Assembly: GCF_008312835.1 (NCBI RefSeq)
Contig: NZ_VSKS01000001.1
Coordinates: 558,001 to 622,000, forward strand
Direction: 5' to 3'
Source of the DNA: Streptomyces marokkonensis
Lineage (GTDB): Bacteria > Actinomycetota > Actinomycetes > Streptomycetales > Streptomycetaceae
Length of the DNA stretch: 64,000 bases
Shown: positions 17,706-26,066 of the stretch, one piece after another
How the letters are laid out: every line of letters begins with the position of its first letter
How positions within the stretch are numbered: the stretch's first letter is position 1
Made by a program: the position numbers and the translations under genes
Notes under the pieces: generated by a model
What the model saw: the letters and a program-made list of their open reading frames with translations, nothing else
Databases searched by the model: none
Told to the model about the DNA's origin: nothing

Positions 17706-19196
17706 ATGAACCGCACGTACACGAACGACCGCCCCGCCCGCTCCCGTGGGGGCCGTGCCGACGCCGGAAGGGGCGGCGGTCACGGCTCGCAGGCACCGCG
17801 TCGTACCGGCGGGCCCGTCCGCTCCGGCGGTTACGGCCGTCGGCCCGCCGCCGTGCAGGGTGAGTTCGCGCTGCCCAGGACGATCACCCCCGCGCTGCGG
17901 GCAGTTGAGGTCTTCGCCGATCTCGACATGCCCGAGCAGCTGCTGGCCGAACTCGGCAGGCAGGGGGTGACCGTGCCGTTCCCGATCCAGGGCGCGACGC
18001 TCCCGAACTCGCTGGCGGGCCGTGACGTGCTGGGCCGCGGGCGCACCGGGTCCGGCAAGACCCTGGCCTTCGGCCTCGCCCTGCTCGCCCGCACCGCCGG
18101 ACAGCGTGCCGAGCCCCGCCAGCCGCTGGGGCTGATCCTCGTACCCACGCGTGAGCTGGCACAGCAGGTGACCGACGCGCTGACCCCGTACGCCCGCTCC
18201 GTGCGGCTGCGGCTGGCCACGGTGGTGGGCGGCATGTCGATCGGCAGGCAGGCCAGTGCGCTGCGCGGCGGAGCCGAGATCGTCGTCGCGACCCCGGGCC
18301 GGCTCAAGGACCTCATCGACCGCGGCGACTGCCGGCTGAACCAGGTGGGCATCACGGTGCTGGACGAGGCCGACCAGATGGCCGACATGGGCTTCATGCC
18401 CCAGGTCACCGCGCTGCTCGACCAGGTGCGCCCGGAGGGGCAGCGGATGCTGTTCTCCGCCACCCTGGACCGTAACGTCGACCTGCTGGTGCGCCGCTAC
18501 CTGACCGACCCCGTCGTGCACTCCGTCGACCCGTCGGCCGGTGCGGTCACGACGATGGAGCACCACGTCCTGCACGTCCACGGCGCCGACAAGCACGCCG
18601 CCACGACCGAGATCGCCGCCCGCGACGGCCGCGTGATCATGTTCCTGGACACCAAGCACGCCGTCGACCGGCTGACCCAGGACCTGCTCAACAGCGGTGT
18701 CCGGGCCGCCGCGCTGCACGGCGGCAAGTCGCAGCCGCAGCGCACCCGCACGCTGGCGCAGTTCAAGACGGGGCACGTCACCGTGCTGGTGGCGACCAAC
18801 GTGGCGGCGCGCGGCATCCACGTCGACAACCTCGACCTCGTCGTCAACGTCGACCCGCCGACCGACCACAAGGACTACCTCCACCGCGGCGGTCGTACCG
18901 CCCGCGCCGGCGAGTCCGGCAGCGTCGTCACCCTGGTCACGCCGAACCAGCGCCGGGGCATGGTCCGCCTGATGTCGGACGCCGGGATCCGGCCGCAGAC
19001 CACCCAGGTCCGCTCGGGCGACGAGGCACTGAACCGGATCACCGGAGCCCAGGCCCCCTCCGGCATCCCGGTCGTCATCACCGCACCGGTGACCGACCGC
19101 CCCAAGCGCGGCGCCACCTCCCGAGGCCGGCGCCGCCGCGCCTCGGCGATCCGCCGCGAGCCTGTGCGCCAGTCTGTCGCCGGCGGGGCGGCCTGA
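17706..19196 (+). CDS. DEAD-box RNA helicase
   Basis: 496 residues; the ATG at 17706 is preferred because GAGGAAGG sits 8 nt upstream. A basic Gly/Arg-rich N-terminus (~50 residues) precedes the core. Motifs are GRTGSGKT (I), VPTRELAQQ (Ia), TPGRLKDL (Ib), VLDEADQM (II, DEAD), FSATLD (III), VAARGIHVDNLDLV (V) and HRGGRTARAG (VI). It ends in another basic RGRRRR stretch. It unwinds structured RNA. Placement between two cold-shock genes and near RNase J suggests a cold-adaptation or RNA-turnover role. The preceding region is AT-rich and likely holds its promoter. Confidence 0.95.
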   Translation: MNRTYTNDRPARSRGGRADAGRGGGHGSQAPRRTGGPVRSGGYGRRPAAVQGEFALPRTITPALRAVEVFADLDMPEQLLAELGRQGVTVPFPIQGATLPNSLAGRDVLGRGRTGSGKTLAFGLALLARTAGQRAEPRQPLGLILVPTRELAQQVTDALTPYARSVRLRLATVVGGMSIGRQASALRGGAEIVVATPGRLKDLIDRGDCRLNQVGITVLDEADQMADMGFMPQVTALLDQVRPEGQRMLFSATLDRNVDLLVRRYLTDPVVHSVDPSAGAVTTMEHHVLHVHGADKHAATTEIAARDGRVIMFLDTKHAVDRLTQDLLNSGVRAAALHGGKSQPQRTRTLAQFKTGHVTVLVATNVAARGIHVDNLDLVVNVDPPTDHKDYLHRGGRTARAGESGSVVTLVTPNQRRGMVRLMSDAGIRPQTTQVRSGDEALNRITGAQAPSGIPVVITAPVTDRPKRGATSRGRRRRASAIRREPVRQSVAGGAA

Positions 19197-19373
19197 GGCC
19201 CTTCGGGATCAGGAATCCGGCCCACCTCCGCAAGAGGCACCTTCCCCGTGCACAGGACGGTGGCTGAGGTCATGGACGCGACCGGACAAGGCAGCGCCGG
19301 GCATCCTCGACCTCTCCCGCTGAAGCACCTGGCCCCTGGCCGGACCGTTCTTCCCTTCTCTCTGTGAGGCCAC

Positions 19374-19682
19374 ATGCGCTGCGTCATCGCCCGCTTCCCC
19401 TTCGAGCTCACCAAGGGCGGCGTACTGGAATCGATGAAGGGCGTCAAGCCCGAACCGGTCACCGGCGAATCGGTGATCATCGGCCGCCGCCACTACCCCG
19501 TCAAGCAGGTCGGCCAGGTCATCACGCGCCAGGACCGCCGTGACTTCAGCGCCGCCGAGGTCCTGCGGGCCATGGCCCAGCTCGGCTTCACCTGCCGTGC
19601 CGTTCCCAAGGCAGCGCCCCTGGGCGTTCTCACCCCGATGCAGCACGCTTCCGCGCTGCTCGGCACCCCCGTCACGGTCTGA
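19374..19682 (+). CDS. Small conserved actinobacterial protein of unknown function
   Basis: 102 residues; ATG at 19374. The sequence starts MRCVIARFPFELTKGGVLESM and has a Lys/Arg-rich middle (GESVIIGRRHYPVKQVGQV). I associate it with small proteins sitting beside the DEAD-box gene in Streptomyces, but cannot assign a function. Its position in the cold-shock island suggests an RNA-linked role. A perfect 41-nt hairpin follows it. Confidence 0.7.
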   Translation: MRCVIARFPFELTKGGVLESMKGVKPEPVTGESVIIGRRHYPVKQVGQVITRQDRRDFSAAEVLRAMAQLGFTCRAVPKAAPLGVLTPMQHASALLGTPVTV

Positions 19683-19714
19683 CCGGGTGAACGGACACGA
19701 GCACACCTGAGCAG

Positions 19715-19755
19715 CGGTGTGGGCCCGACCGGTACGCCGGTCGGGCCCACACCGC
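19715..19755 (+). terminator. Hairpin terminator
   Basis: Perfect palindromic stem of about 19 bp downstream of the 19374 gene, separating it from the second csp leader. Confidence 0.8.
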
Positions 19756-19881
19756 GTGCAGCGGGTTCCCGTCACCCACCGACTCGGGGGAAGCCCAGCG
19801 CCTCAACGCCGGATACCGCCGCGCCACATGGTCTGCCGTGCCATGTGATCGCTTCCTATGGTGACGCGGCGTGCGGGCGTG

Positions 19882-20032
19882 TAGCGTCTGCGTCAGCTGT
19901 CGTGGTTCGGAATTCCCTCTTGCCCACGCCTCCGGTGTGGGCGTTTTGCTGTGCTGTGCCGCAGGGACCAGGGCGATCACCTCTGCCTTCCACATGAAGT
20001 GGGAGGCGTTCATCGACTGGAAGGCGTCAGAC
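19882..20032 (+). promoter_or_regulatory. Second cold-shock gene leader with attenuator-like hairpin
   Basis: TAGCGT (19882-19887), then GTGGTTC (19902-19908), then a GCCCACGCC/GGTGTGGGC hairpin (19922-19942) followed by GTTTTG. The organisation matches the leader at 16988, but the stem sequences differ, which argues that structure rather than sequence is conserved. The ATG is at 20033. Confidence 0.6.
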
Positions 20033-20236
20033 ATGGCAACGGGAACTGTGAAGTGGTTCAACGCGGAGAAGGGCTTCGGTTTCATCGCCCAGGACGGCGG
20101 AGGCCCGGATGTCTTCGCGCACTACTCCGCGATCAACTCCACGGGCTTTCGTGAGCTCCAGGAGGGCCAGGCCGTGACGTTCGACGTCACCCAGGGCCAG
20201 AAGGGTCCGCAGGCCGAGAACATCAACCTGGCCTGA
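20033..20236 (+). CDS. Cold-shock protein (CspA family), second copy
   Basis: 67 residues from ATG 20033: [20 protein letters not shown] and DVFAHYSAI carry the RNP motifs. It is roughly three-quarters identical to the first copy. It has its own leader and a strong hairpin behind it (20281-20320), so it is an independent unit. Confidence 0.96.
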   Translation: MATGTVKWFNAEKGFGFIAQDGGGPDVFAHYSAINSTGFRELQEGQAVTFDVTQGQKGPQAENINLA

Positions 20237-20280
20237 CCTCGCGGACCTGCCCGGCGGATCGCGTGCCGGGCGTGCACAGG

Positions 20281-20320
20281 GATCAGGGGCCGCGCAGCCA
20301 TGGCTGCGCGGCCCCTGATC
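20281..20320. terminator. Perfect 40-nt palindrome between csp and rnj
   Basis: An uninterrupted inverted repeat with a 20-bp arm, lying between two convergent genes; it can serve as terminator for both strands. Confidence 0.85.
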
Positions 20321-20419
20321 TGTTGACCCGGCTTCCTGGGGTGGCTGCTGACTCCCGTGCCCGGCCGCGATGCCGGCGGGACCGCGACCGGAACCGGCGA
20401 CCGGCTGCCGGGCCGTGAC

Positions 20420-22105
20420 TCAGGCGTCGATGATGACGGGGATGATGAGGGGCTTGCGGCGGTACGTGCGGAACGCCCAGTTGGCCACGGCGCGGGCGAC
20501 GAGCTGTTCGAGCTGGTGGGCGTCCCCGACGCCTTCCTCGGCCGCTTTGGCCAAAGTCTTCTCGATGACGGGGATGACCGGCTCGAACGTGGCGTCGTCG
20601 TGGACGAAGCCGCGGGCCAGGAAGTCGGGGGCCTCTGCGAGGGCGCCGGTGTCCGCGTCGACGATGGCCACGACGGTGACGACGCCCTCTTCGGCGAGGG
20701 TGAGGCGGTCCTTGAGGGACGCCTCGGTGGCGCCGCCGACTTCCATCCCGTCGACGTAGACGTTGCCGGCGGGGACCTTGCCGGTGATGGACGCGCGCCC
20801 GTCGACGAGGTCGACGACGACGCCGTCCTCGGCGATGACGACCCGCTCCGGGTCGACGCCGGTGCGGATGGCGAGGTCGCCGTTGGCCCGCAGATGGCGC
20901 CACTCGCCGTGCACCGGCATGACGTTGCGCGGCTTGACGATGTTGTAGCAGTAGACGAGCTCGCCGGCGCTGGCGTGTCCGGAGACGTGCACCTTGGCGT
21001 TGCCCTTGTGGACCACGTGGGCGCCCCACCGGGTCAGCCCGTTGATCACCCGGTAGATGGCGTTCTCGTTGCCGGGGATGAGCGAACTGGCGAGCAGGAC
21101 GGTGTCGCCCTTGCCGATGCGGATCTGGTGGTCGCGGTTGGCCATCCGGGACAGCGCGGCCATCGGTTCGCCCTGCGAGCCGGTGCACACCAGAGTGATC
21201 TTGTGGTCCGGGAGCTTCTCCAGCTCCTTCGTGCTCACGACAAGACCGGACGGGACCTTCAGATAACCCAGGTCACGGGCGATCCCCATGTTGCGGACCA
21301 TCGACCGGCCGACGAAGGCGACCTTGCGGCCGTGCTGGTGGGCGGCGTCCAGGACCTGCTGGATGCGGTGCACGTGGCTGGCGAAGCTGGAGACGATGAC
21401 CCGGCGCGGAGCGGTGCGCATCACCTGCTCGATCGCCGGGTTCAGTTCACGCTCGGAGGTGGTGAAGCCGGGGACCTCGGCGTTGGTGGAGTCGGTGAGG
21501 AAAAGGTCCACGCCCTCCTCGCCGAGGCGGGCGAAGGCGCGCAGATCGGTGATGCGGTCGTCGAGGGGGAACTGGTCCATCTTGAAGTCGCCGGTGTGCA
21601 GCACCATCCCGGCGCGGGTGCGGATCGCGACCGCGAGGCTGTCCGGGATGGAGTGGTTGACCGCCACGAACTCGCAGTCGAAGGGGCCGAAACTGCGCCG
21701 GTCACCCTCCCGTACCCGCACCGCGCGCGGCCGGATGCCGTGTTCCTTCAGTTTGGCCTCGAGGAACGCCAGCGTCAGCTTGGAACCGACGACGGGGATG
21801 TCGCGCCGCTCGCGCAGCAGATACGGCACGCCGCCGATGTGGTCCTCGTGACCGTGGGTGAGCACCACGGCCACGATGTCGTCCAGGCGGTCCCGGATCG
21901 AGGTGAAGTCCGGCAGGATCACGTCCACGCCGGGCTGTGTCTCCTCGGGGAACAGGACGCCGCAGTCGACGATGAGCAGCTTGCCGGCGTGCTCGAAGAC
22001 GGTCATGTTGCGGCCGATCTCACCCAGGCCGCCCAGGGCGATGACCCGCAGCCCTCCCTCGGGAAGGGGTGGGGCGGCTTTGAGGTCGGGGTGTGGATGA
22101 CTCAT
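20420..22105 (-). CDS. rnj: Ribonuclease J
   Basis: 561 residues. It has the beta-CASP metallo-beta-lactamase layout: LGGLGEIGRNMTVFEHAGK, the zinc motif THGHEDHIGG, HTGDFKMDQ, LTDSTNAEVPGFT, the beta-CASP domain with SSFASHVHRIQQVLDAA, and VHVSGHASAGEL. The C-terminal RNase J domain contains PRNVMPVHGEWRHL. It performs 5'-3' exo- and endonucleolytic RNA processing in the cytosol. In Streptomyces it supports rRNA maturation and antibiotic production. It is convergent with the cold-shock gene, adding to an RNA-metabolism neighbourhood. Confidence 0.94.
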   Translation of the reverse strand: MSHPHPDLKAAPPLPEGGLRVIALGGLGEIGRNMTVFEHAGKLLIVDCGVLFPEETQPGVDVILPDFTSIRDRLDDIVAVVLTHGHEDHIGGVPYLLRERRDIPVVGSKLTLAFLEAKLKEHGIRPRAVRVREGDRRSFGPFDCEFVAVNHSIPDSLAVAIRTRAGMVLHTGDFKMDQFPLDDRITDLRAFARLGEEGVDLFLTDSTNAEVPGFTTSERELNPAIEQVMRTAPRRVIVSSFASHVHRIQQVLDAAHQHGRKVAFVGRSMVRNMGIARDLGYLKVPSGLVVSTKELEKLPDHKITLVCTGSQGEPMAALSRMANRDHQIRIGKGDTVLLASSLIPGNENAIYRVINGLTRWGAHVVHKGNAKVHVSGHASAGELVYCYNIVKPRNVMPVHGEWRHLRANGDLAIRTGVDPERVVIAEDGVVVDLVDGRASITGKVPAGNVYVDGMEVGGATEASLKDRLTLAEEGVVTVVAIVDADTGALAEAPDFLARGFVHDDATFEPVIPVIEKTLAKAAEEGVGDAHQLEQLVARAVANWAFRTYRRKPLIIPVIIDA

Positions 22106-22231
22106 ACCTCGACGTTACCCGCAGTGCGGAACGAGATGATCCGTTGTCTGTGTGATCTCTCTGGGACAGCGGGCGGGACGGCGAGGCCCCGTTGAGGAAC
22201 ATTCCGGACCTCGGTGCGACATACTTCCCCG

Positions 22232-22720
22232 ATGAGTTCACGCACCTCCCCGGTCCGCCGACCGATCACGATACGGAGGGCCGTCGCGCGGGATGCCAAA
22301 CGGCTCACGCGGCTCGTGCGCGGCTCGGGCGCCTACGAGGGCAAGTACGCGGCCGCAGTCGCGGGCTACCGGGTCGGTCCTGACTACATCGAGGCCCACC
22401 GCGCCTTCGTAGCCGTCGGCGCCGACGAGCACGGAGACCGGGTCCTCGGGTTCTACTCGCTCGTCCTCGCTCCACCGGAGCTCGATCTGCTGTTCGTCGC
22501 CGACGAAGCGCAAGGACGGGGTATCGGACGACTGCTCGTCGCGCACATGCAGTCCGAGGCCCGTGCGGCCGGGCTTGACCGTGTCAGGGTCGTGTCGCAT
22601 CTTCCCGCCGAGGACTTCTACCACCGCGTCGGTGCGGTGCGGACCGGGACCGCGCTCGCGAACCCGCCCGCCGTGCCGTGGGACCGTCCCGAATTCGAGT
22701 TCCGCATTCCTCCGGCCTGA
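22232..22720 (+). CDS. GNAT-family N-acetyltransferase
   Basis: About 162 residues from ATG 22232; an in-frame alternative lies at 22214. No Shine-Dalgarno site precedes either, and a CATACT box 10 nt upstream suggests a leaderless transcript. The acetyl-CoA loop is VADEAQGRGIGRLLVAHM (RGIG), followed by HLPAEDFYHRVGAV. The substrate is unknown. It is divergent from rnj, with which it probably shares a promoter region. Six nt after its stop the IS110 remnant begins. Confidence 0.88.
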   Translation: MSSRTSPVRRPITIRRAVARDAKRLTRLVRGSGAYEGKYAAAVAGYRVGPDYIEAHRAFVAVGADEHGDRVLGFYSLVLAPPELDLLFVADEAQGRGIGRLLVAHMQSEARAAGLDRVRVVSHLPAEDFYHRVGAVRTGTALANPPAVPWDRPEFEFRIPPA

Positions 22721-22726
22721 CGTGCA

Positions 22727-22890
22727 CCGCCCGCCGTCTGCTCGGGAAGTCGGACCCGCTCGACGCGCAGGCTGCCGCGCGGGCCGTGCTCAGCGTCGCG
22801 CCCGGGCCCGGGCGGAACCCGGCGACGGTCGGTGCACAGCGCCCGGACGCCGCACCCAGGAGGGCGAGACCCGACGTGAGATCATCTGTG
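22727..22890 (+). pseudogene. IS110 transposase remnant
   Basis: This stretch is close to two separated parts of the intact transposase gene: positions ~37384-37501 (LLGKSDPLDAQAAARAVL) and ~38052-38097 (TQEGKSRREII). The intervening ~550 nt are missing, and further small indels and a degraded C-terminus remain. It runs straight into a copy of the 5' end of the pcaD-pcaC gene. Confidence 0.85.
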
Positions 22891-22911
22891 AGAGATGAGA
22901 GGCTCTGACGG

Positions 22912-23064
22912 GTGAGCGAGACACCACCGAACACCCTGCAATACCGATGTGACGGGCCAGAAGACGGTCCCGTCCTGATCCTGGGCCCTTCCCTGGGCAC
23001 CACCTGGCACAGGTTGTGGAGACCGTCTACAGGCGTCCAGGTCAGTCCCAGGTGGCCGTTTTAA
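22912..23064 (+). pseudogene. 5' fragment duplicate of the pcaD-pcaC fusion gene
   Basis: VSETPPNTLQYRCDGPED and PVLILGPSLGTTWH match the first ~33 residues of the gene at 38201 at about 90% DNA identity (22912-23013 versus 38201-38302). The frame then diverges and stops at 23062. It reads through only 50 codons, so it cannot make an enzyme. It shows that the IS110-pcaL junction was duplicated. Confidence 0.85.
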
Positions 23065-23146
23065 GGCCAGGTCAGAGCACTTTTCGCCATGGGGGTCGGG
23101 CGGGGAGCGGGCGATGTGGGCCTGGGCGACCATGCCTGGTGGGGCC

Positions 23147-23436
23147 AGGGGAAACGACGCGCGCCGACTCCATCGAGAAGCAGCCGCCGGTGCGCCTGCC
23201 GGGGCCCTCGTCCCTGGAACTGGAGCAGGCGATGCTGCCGCGGGAGGCGTTCTTCGCCGCGGTGGAGCACGTGCCCGTCGAGCGGGCCGCGGGACGGATC
23301 GCCGCGGAGATGATCAGCCCGTACCCGCCGGGGGTGTCTGTGGTCGCTCCCGGTGAAGTCATCACCGGCGAGGTGTTGGACTACCTGCGCAGCGGTGGCG
23401 AGCACGGGGTCCTGATCCCGGACGCGGCCGACCCGA
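23147..23436 (+). pseudogene. Orn/Lys/Arg decarboxylase C-terminal fragment
   Basis: The frame reads RADSIEK..., then LEQAMLPREAFFAAVEHVPV, AAGRIAAEMISPYPPGVSVV, PGEVITGEVLDYLRSG and VLIPDAADP. This is the C-terminal domain of the PLP-dependent Orn/Lys/Arg decarboxylase family. The catalytic domain (~350 residues) is absent. At ~23436 it joins, in a different frame, a molybdopterin oxidoreductase fragment. Confidence 0.8.
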
Positions 23437-24463
23437 GAAAACCGGTACGTTCACGAACGCCGACCGCACCGTGCACCTGTCCGACAAGGCCGTCGACCCA
23501 CCGGGCGAGGCCAAACCGGACCTGGACATCTTCCTCGACTACGCCGCCCGCATGGGCTTCCGCGACAAGGACGGCGGCCCGCTGGTCCACTGGCACGACC
23601 CGGAGTCGGCGTTCGAGGCGTGGAAGCGGTGCAGCGCGGGCCGGCCGTGCGACTACACCGGTCTCACCTACGGCAAGCTGCGCGGCCCTTCCGGCATCCA
23701 GTGGCCGTGCAACGAGCATGCCGCGCAGGGGACGGAACGCCTCTACACCGACGGCATCAGCTGGGCACACCCCGACGTGTGCGAGAACTACGGCAAGGAC
23801 CTCGTCACCGGCGCCTCGGACAGCGTGGTGGAGTACCGCTCCCTCAACCCGGACGGCAAGGCCATGATCAAGGCGGCAGCCTACCTGCCGCTCCACGAGA
23901 TGCCGGACGAGGAGCACCCGTTCCAGCTGACCACCGGCCGGACGCTGTACCACTTCCACACCCGCACCAAGACCGGGCGCGCCCCACAGCTGAACGCCGC
24001 CGCACCCGACGTCTGGGTGGAGGTGTCCGCGGCCGACGCGGCCGAGCGGGATCTGAACGAGGGCGACCTGGTGGAGGTCTCCACACCGCGCGGCGCGCTG
24101 CGGGGGCGGCTGCGTGTCACGGACATCCGGCCGGGACTGCTGTTCGTGCCGTTCCACTACGGCTACTGGGACACCCCGGCCGGCCACGGTCCGGACGGGA
24201 ACACTCCCGGGCGCGCCGCCAACGAGACGACCATCACCGACTGGGATCCGGCCTCCAAGCAGCCGCTGTTCAAGACCGCCGCGGCGGCCCTCACGCTCGT
24301 CGAACGCGGCGACGGCCGGGCCGCCCCCGCGCCGACCACCACCGCGTCCGCCCCGTCCCGGACCGGCAAGGCCGGCGTCCCCCCGACGGAGGGCGGCCCC
24401 ACCGCGCGGGTCACGCAGTCCGGCGAGGCCCCGTGGCACGGTCGTGAGGAGGGCCTTCGGTGA
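23435..24463 (+). pseudogene. Molybdopterin oxidoreductase C-terminal fragment
   Basis: From EKTGTFTNADRTVHLSDKAV onward this is the C-terminal ~340 residues of a bis-MGD oxidoreductase of the formate dehydrogenase/nitrate reductase type. It includes GPSGIQWPCN, FQLTTGRTLYHFHTRTKTGR and the MGD-binding C-domain ending NETTITDWDP...SKQPLFK. The N-terminal [4Fe-4S] and catalytic part is missing, and the first codons abut a decarboxylase fragment, so it cannot be active. The stop overlaps the GTG of the next gene, an ancestral operon link that survived decay. Confidence 0.82.
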
Positions 24464-24969
24464 ACGGCGTCACCCTTGCCCTGCGCGCGCTGCACCACGG
24501 CGAGAAGCACCTCGCCGAGCACCTGACCGCGGTCGCGGGGCGCCACCGCACCGAGCACGAGATCCACCACGTCGCCACCGATGTGGCTCTCTGGTCCCGT
24601 GAGCACGTCCGGCGACTGGCCGACACGGGCCACCACTACGGCCTGGACCTCGGTGAGGCTCCCGACGCATCCGATTCGGGCGTCCTGACGATGCTCCGGG
24701 AGAAGGCGGCGGAGGCCGTGGGACGCCGGCCCGAACCCGGTCTGCTCCTGCTGCGCGATCTTCGTGACCTGCACTTGGGAGCCACCGAGAACTCGCTGTA
24801 CTGGGAGATGCTCGCCCAGGCCGCCCAGGCCGCCCAGGCCGCCCAGGCCGCCAAAGACGACCGGCTCCTCACCCTCGCCTCGTCCTGCCACCCGCAGACC
24901 CTGCGGCAGATGCGCTGGACCAACACCATGATCAAGAACCTGGGCCCGCAGATCCTGACCAGCCTCTAG
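24460..24969 (+). CDS. Hypothetical alpha-helical protein linked to the molybdo-oxidoreductase
   Basis: 169 residues from a GTG overlapping the upstream stop by 4 bp. It is predicted all-helical and His/Leu-rich (ALRALHHGEKHLAEHLTAV, HEIHHVATDVALWSREHV), resembling ferritin-like or four-helix proteins. No family is certain. It contains a 4-copy 9-nt repeat coding AQA repeats (24814-24849). It likely served the adjacent oxidoreductase; with that gene broken its role is doubtful. Confidence 0.65.
   Translation: MNGVTLALRALHHGEKHLAEHLTAVAGRHRTEHEIHHVATDVALWSREHVRRLADTGHHYGLDLGEAPDASDSGVLTMLREKAAEAVGRRPEPGLLLLRDLRDLHLGATENSLYWEMLAQAAQAAQAAQAAKDDRLLTLASSCHPQTLRQMRWTNTMIKNLGPQILTSL
24814..24849 (+). 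repeat. In-frame 9-nt tandem repeat (4 copies)
   Basis: Four perfect copies of GCCCAGGCC inside the 24460 gene, encoding an AQA-type helix extension. A slippage-prone length-variable tract. Confidence 0.9.
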
Positions 24970-25075
24970 CGGTCGGCCGGGACACCGACGTCGACTCCAC
25001 CCCGGTGCGTTCCATCGGCACGCTCCCGGGCTCCCGGGGGTCCCACCCCGTCGGGGTGTCCGCGCTCCTCGGACG

Positions 25076-25460
25076 TCAGCCGACGTAACGGCGGGCGGAC
25101 GAGCGCCGCTGCGCCTCCTCCAGCACCCGCATCCGTGCCTCGACCTGCGCCGGCAGCACCCGGCGCTCGCGCAGTACCCACGGCCACGCGGCCGCGGCCT
25201 GCGCGAAGGCCCGCAGTGACACGGTGTCGCGGGGCACCGCACGGGCCAGGTGCAGAGTGCGGCGCAACGCGGGACCGGCCGGGCGGCGCACGGTGAGCAG
25301 CTCCTCCTCGCCGCCCAGCCACAGCCGGGGGTGGGAGCCGCCCGCGGCCGGGAATGCGTCGGCGCGCAGCACGGTCGCGGCGGCCAGGGAGCCGGGTGCC
25401 CACCACGAGTCGTCGTCGCGGCCGGCGTGGGCACCGTCGTACTCCGGCTCTCCGCGGGCC
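25076..25460 (-). pseudogene. Glycosyltransferase family 2 fragment with internal deletion
   Basis: Minus-strand frame EYDGAHAGRDDDSWWAPGSL, then RADAFPAAGG and LWLGGEEELLTV, is a GT2 acceptor/metal region. It then jumps to RRPAGPALRRTLHLARAVPR and ends RRSSARRYVG. The N-terminal ~150 residues and a middle section normally following the EEELL motif are missing. It lies immediately downstream of the DUF1360 gene. Assignment is by recalled family pattern. Confidence 0.55.
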
Positions 25461-25463
25461 GGG

Positions 25464-26066
25464 TCAGTCGTTCCCGGTGGTCCGGCTCACCAGTGCGCCG
25501 TACGCCAGTTGCAGCGCGTCCGCGCCGGCCAGTGCCGTGAGCGCGCCCATGGCGGTCCGGGTTGCCCGAGGCCACAGCAACTGGCCGGCGGTCAGGGTGG
25601 ACACCACCCAGACGCTCGTGCAGAACGGGCAGGTCACCAGCTCGCCGACGGTGTCCCTGCCGCCCTCCGGCTGCGCCTCCTCGTGCAGCTCGGCGGGACC
25701 CTGCGGACCGACGTACCGCGTGAAGGGCGCGCGCAGCGGACTGGTGACGGACGCCTTGCTCAGGAGCCTGCTGAGCCGGAAGGTGGCGACCGAGGTCAGG
25801 ACCACGTCCCAGGGCTGGGGCCGGTCGGGCAGGGGGCGCCCGCGCAGCCGCACCGCCGTGGCCCAGGCCGCCGTGTACGCCCCGAATCCCGTCATGGACG
25901 CGAGATAGCCGCCCAGCGGCCGGTCGTGCCCTGCGGAGTACCGTCGTCCGGTGCGCCGGGCCAGCTCGCGCAGGCGTGGTGCGAGGCGGTTGTCAGCCGT
26001 CTTGTCAGCTGTGGCGTCACCTGTGGTGTCAGCCCTGTCCTCAGCCGTGGTGGCCAGGGGATCCAT
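25464..26066 (-). CDS. DUF1360-type membrane protein
   Basis: 200 residues from ATG 26066, which lies 26 nt inside the end of the Rieske gene. After a charged N-terminus, hydrophobic segments occur at GYLASMTGFGAYTAAWATAV and in the last 60 residues. Characteristic motifs are VVLTSVATFRLSRLLSKASV and TCPFCTSVWV with two cysteines. The function of the family is unknown; it is membrane-bound. Overlap suggests coupling to the Rieske/DUF2231 gene. Confidence 0.8.
   Translation of the reverse strand: MDPLATTAEDRADTTGDATADKTADNRLAPRLRELARRTGRRYSAGHDRPLGGYLASMTGFGAYTAAWATAVRLRGRPLPDRPQPWDVVLTSVATFRLSRLLSKASVTSPLRAPFTRYVGPQGPAELHEEAQPEGGRDTVGELVTCPFCTSVWVVSTLTAGQLLWPRATRTAMGALTALAGADALQLAYGALVSRTTGND

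Noticed and set aside
22192-22231. Alternative earlier start for the GNAT gene at 22214
   Set aside because: Neither start has a ribosome binding site, but the CATACT box 10 nt before 22232 fits a leaderless start there; not fully excluded.
24814-24849. Possible CRISPR or VNTR locus
   Set aside because: Only a short in-frame 9-nt tandem repeat without spacers; no CRISPR array was seen anywhere in the window.
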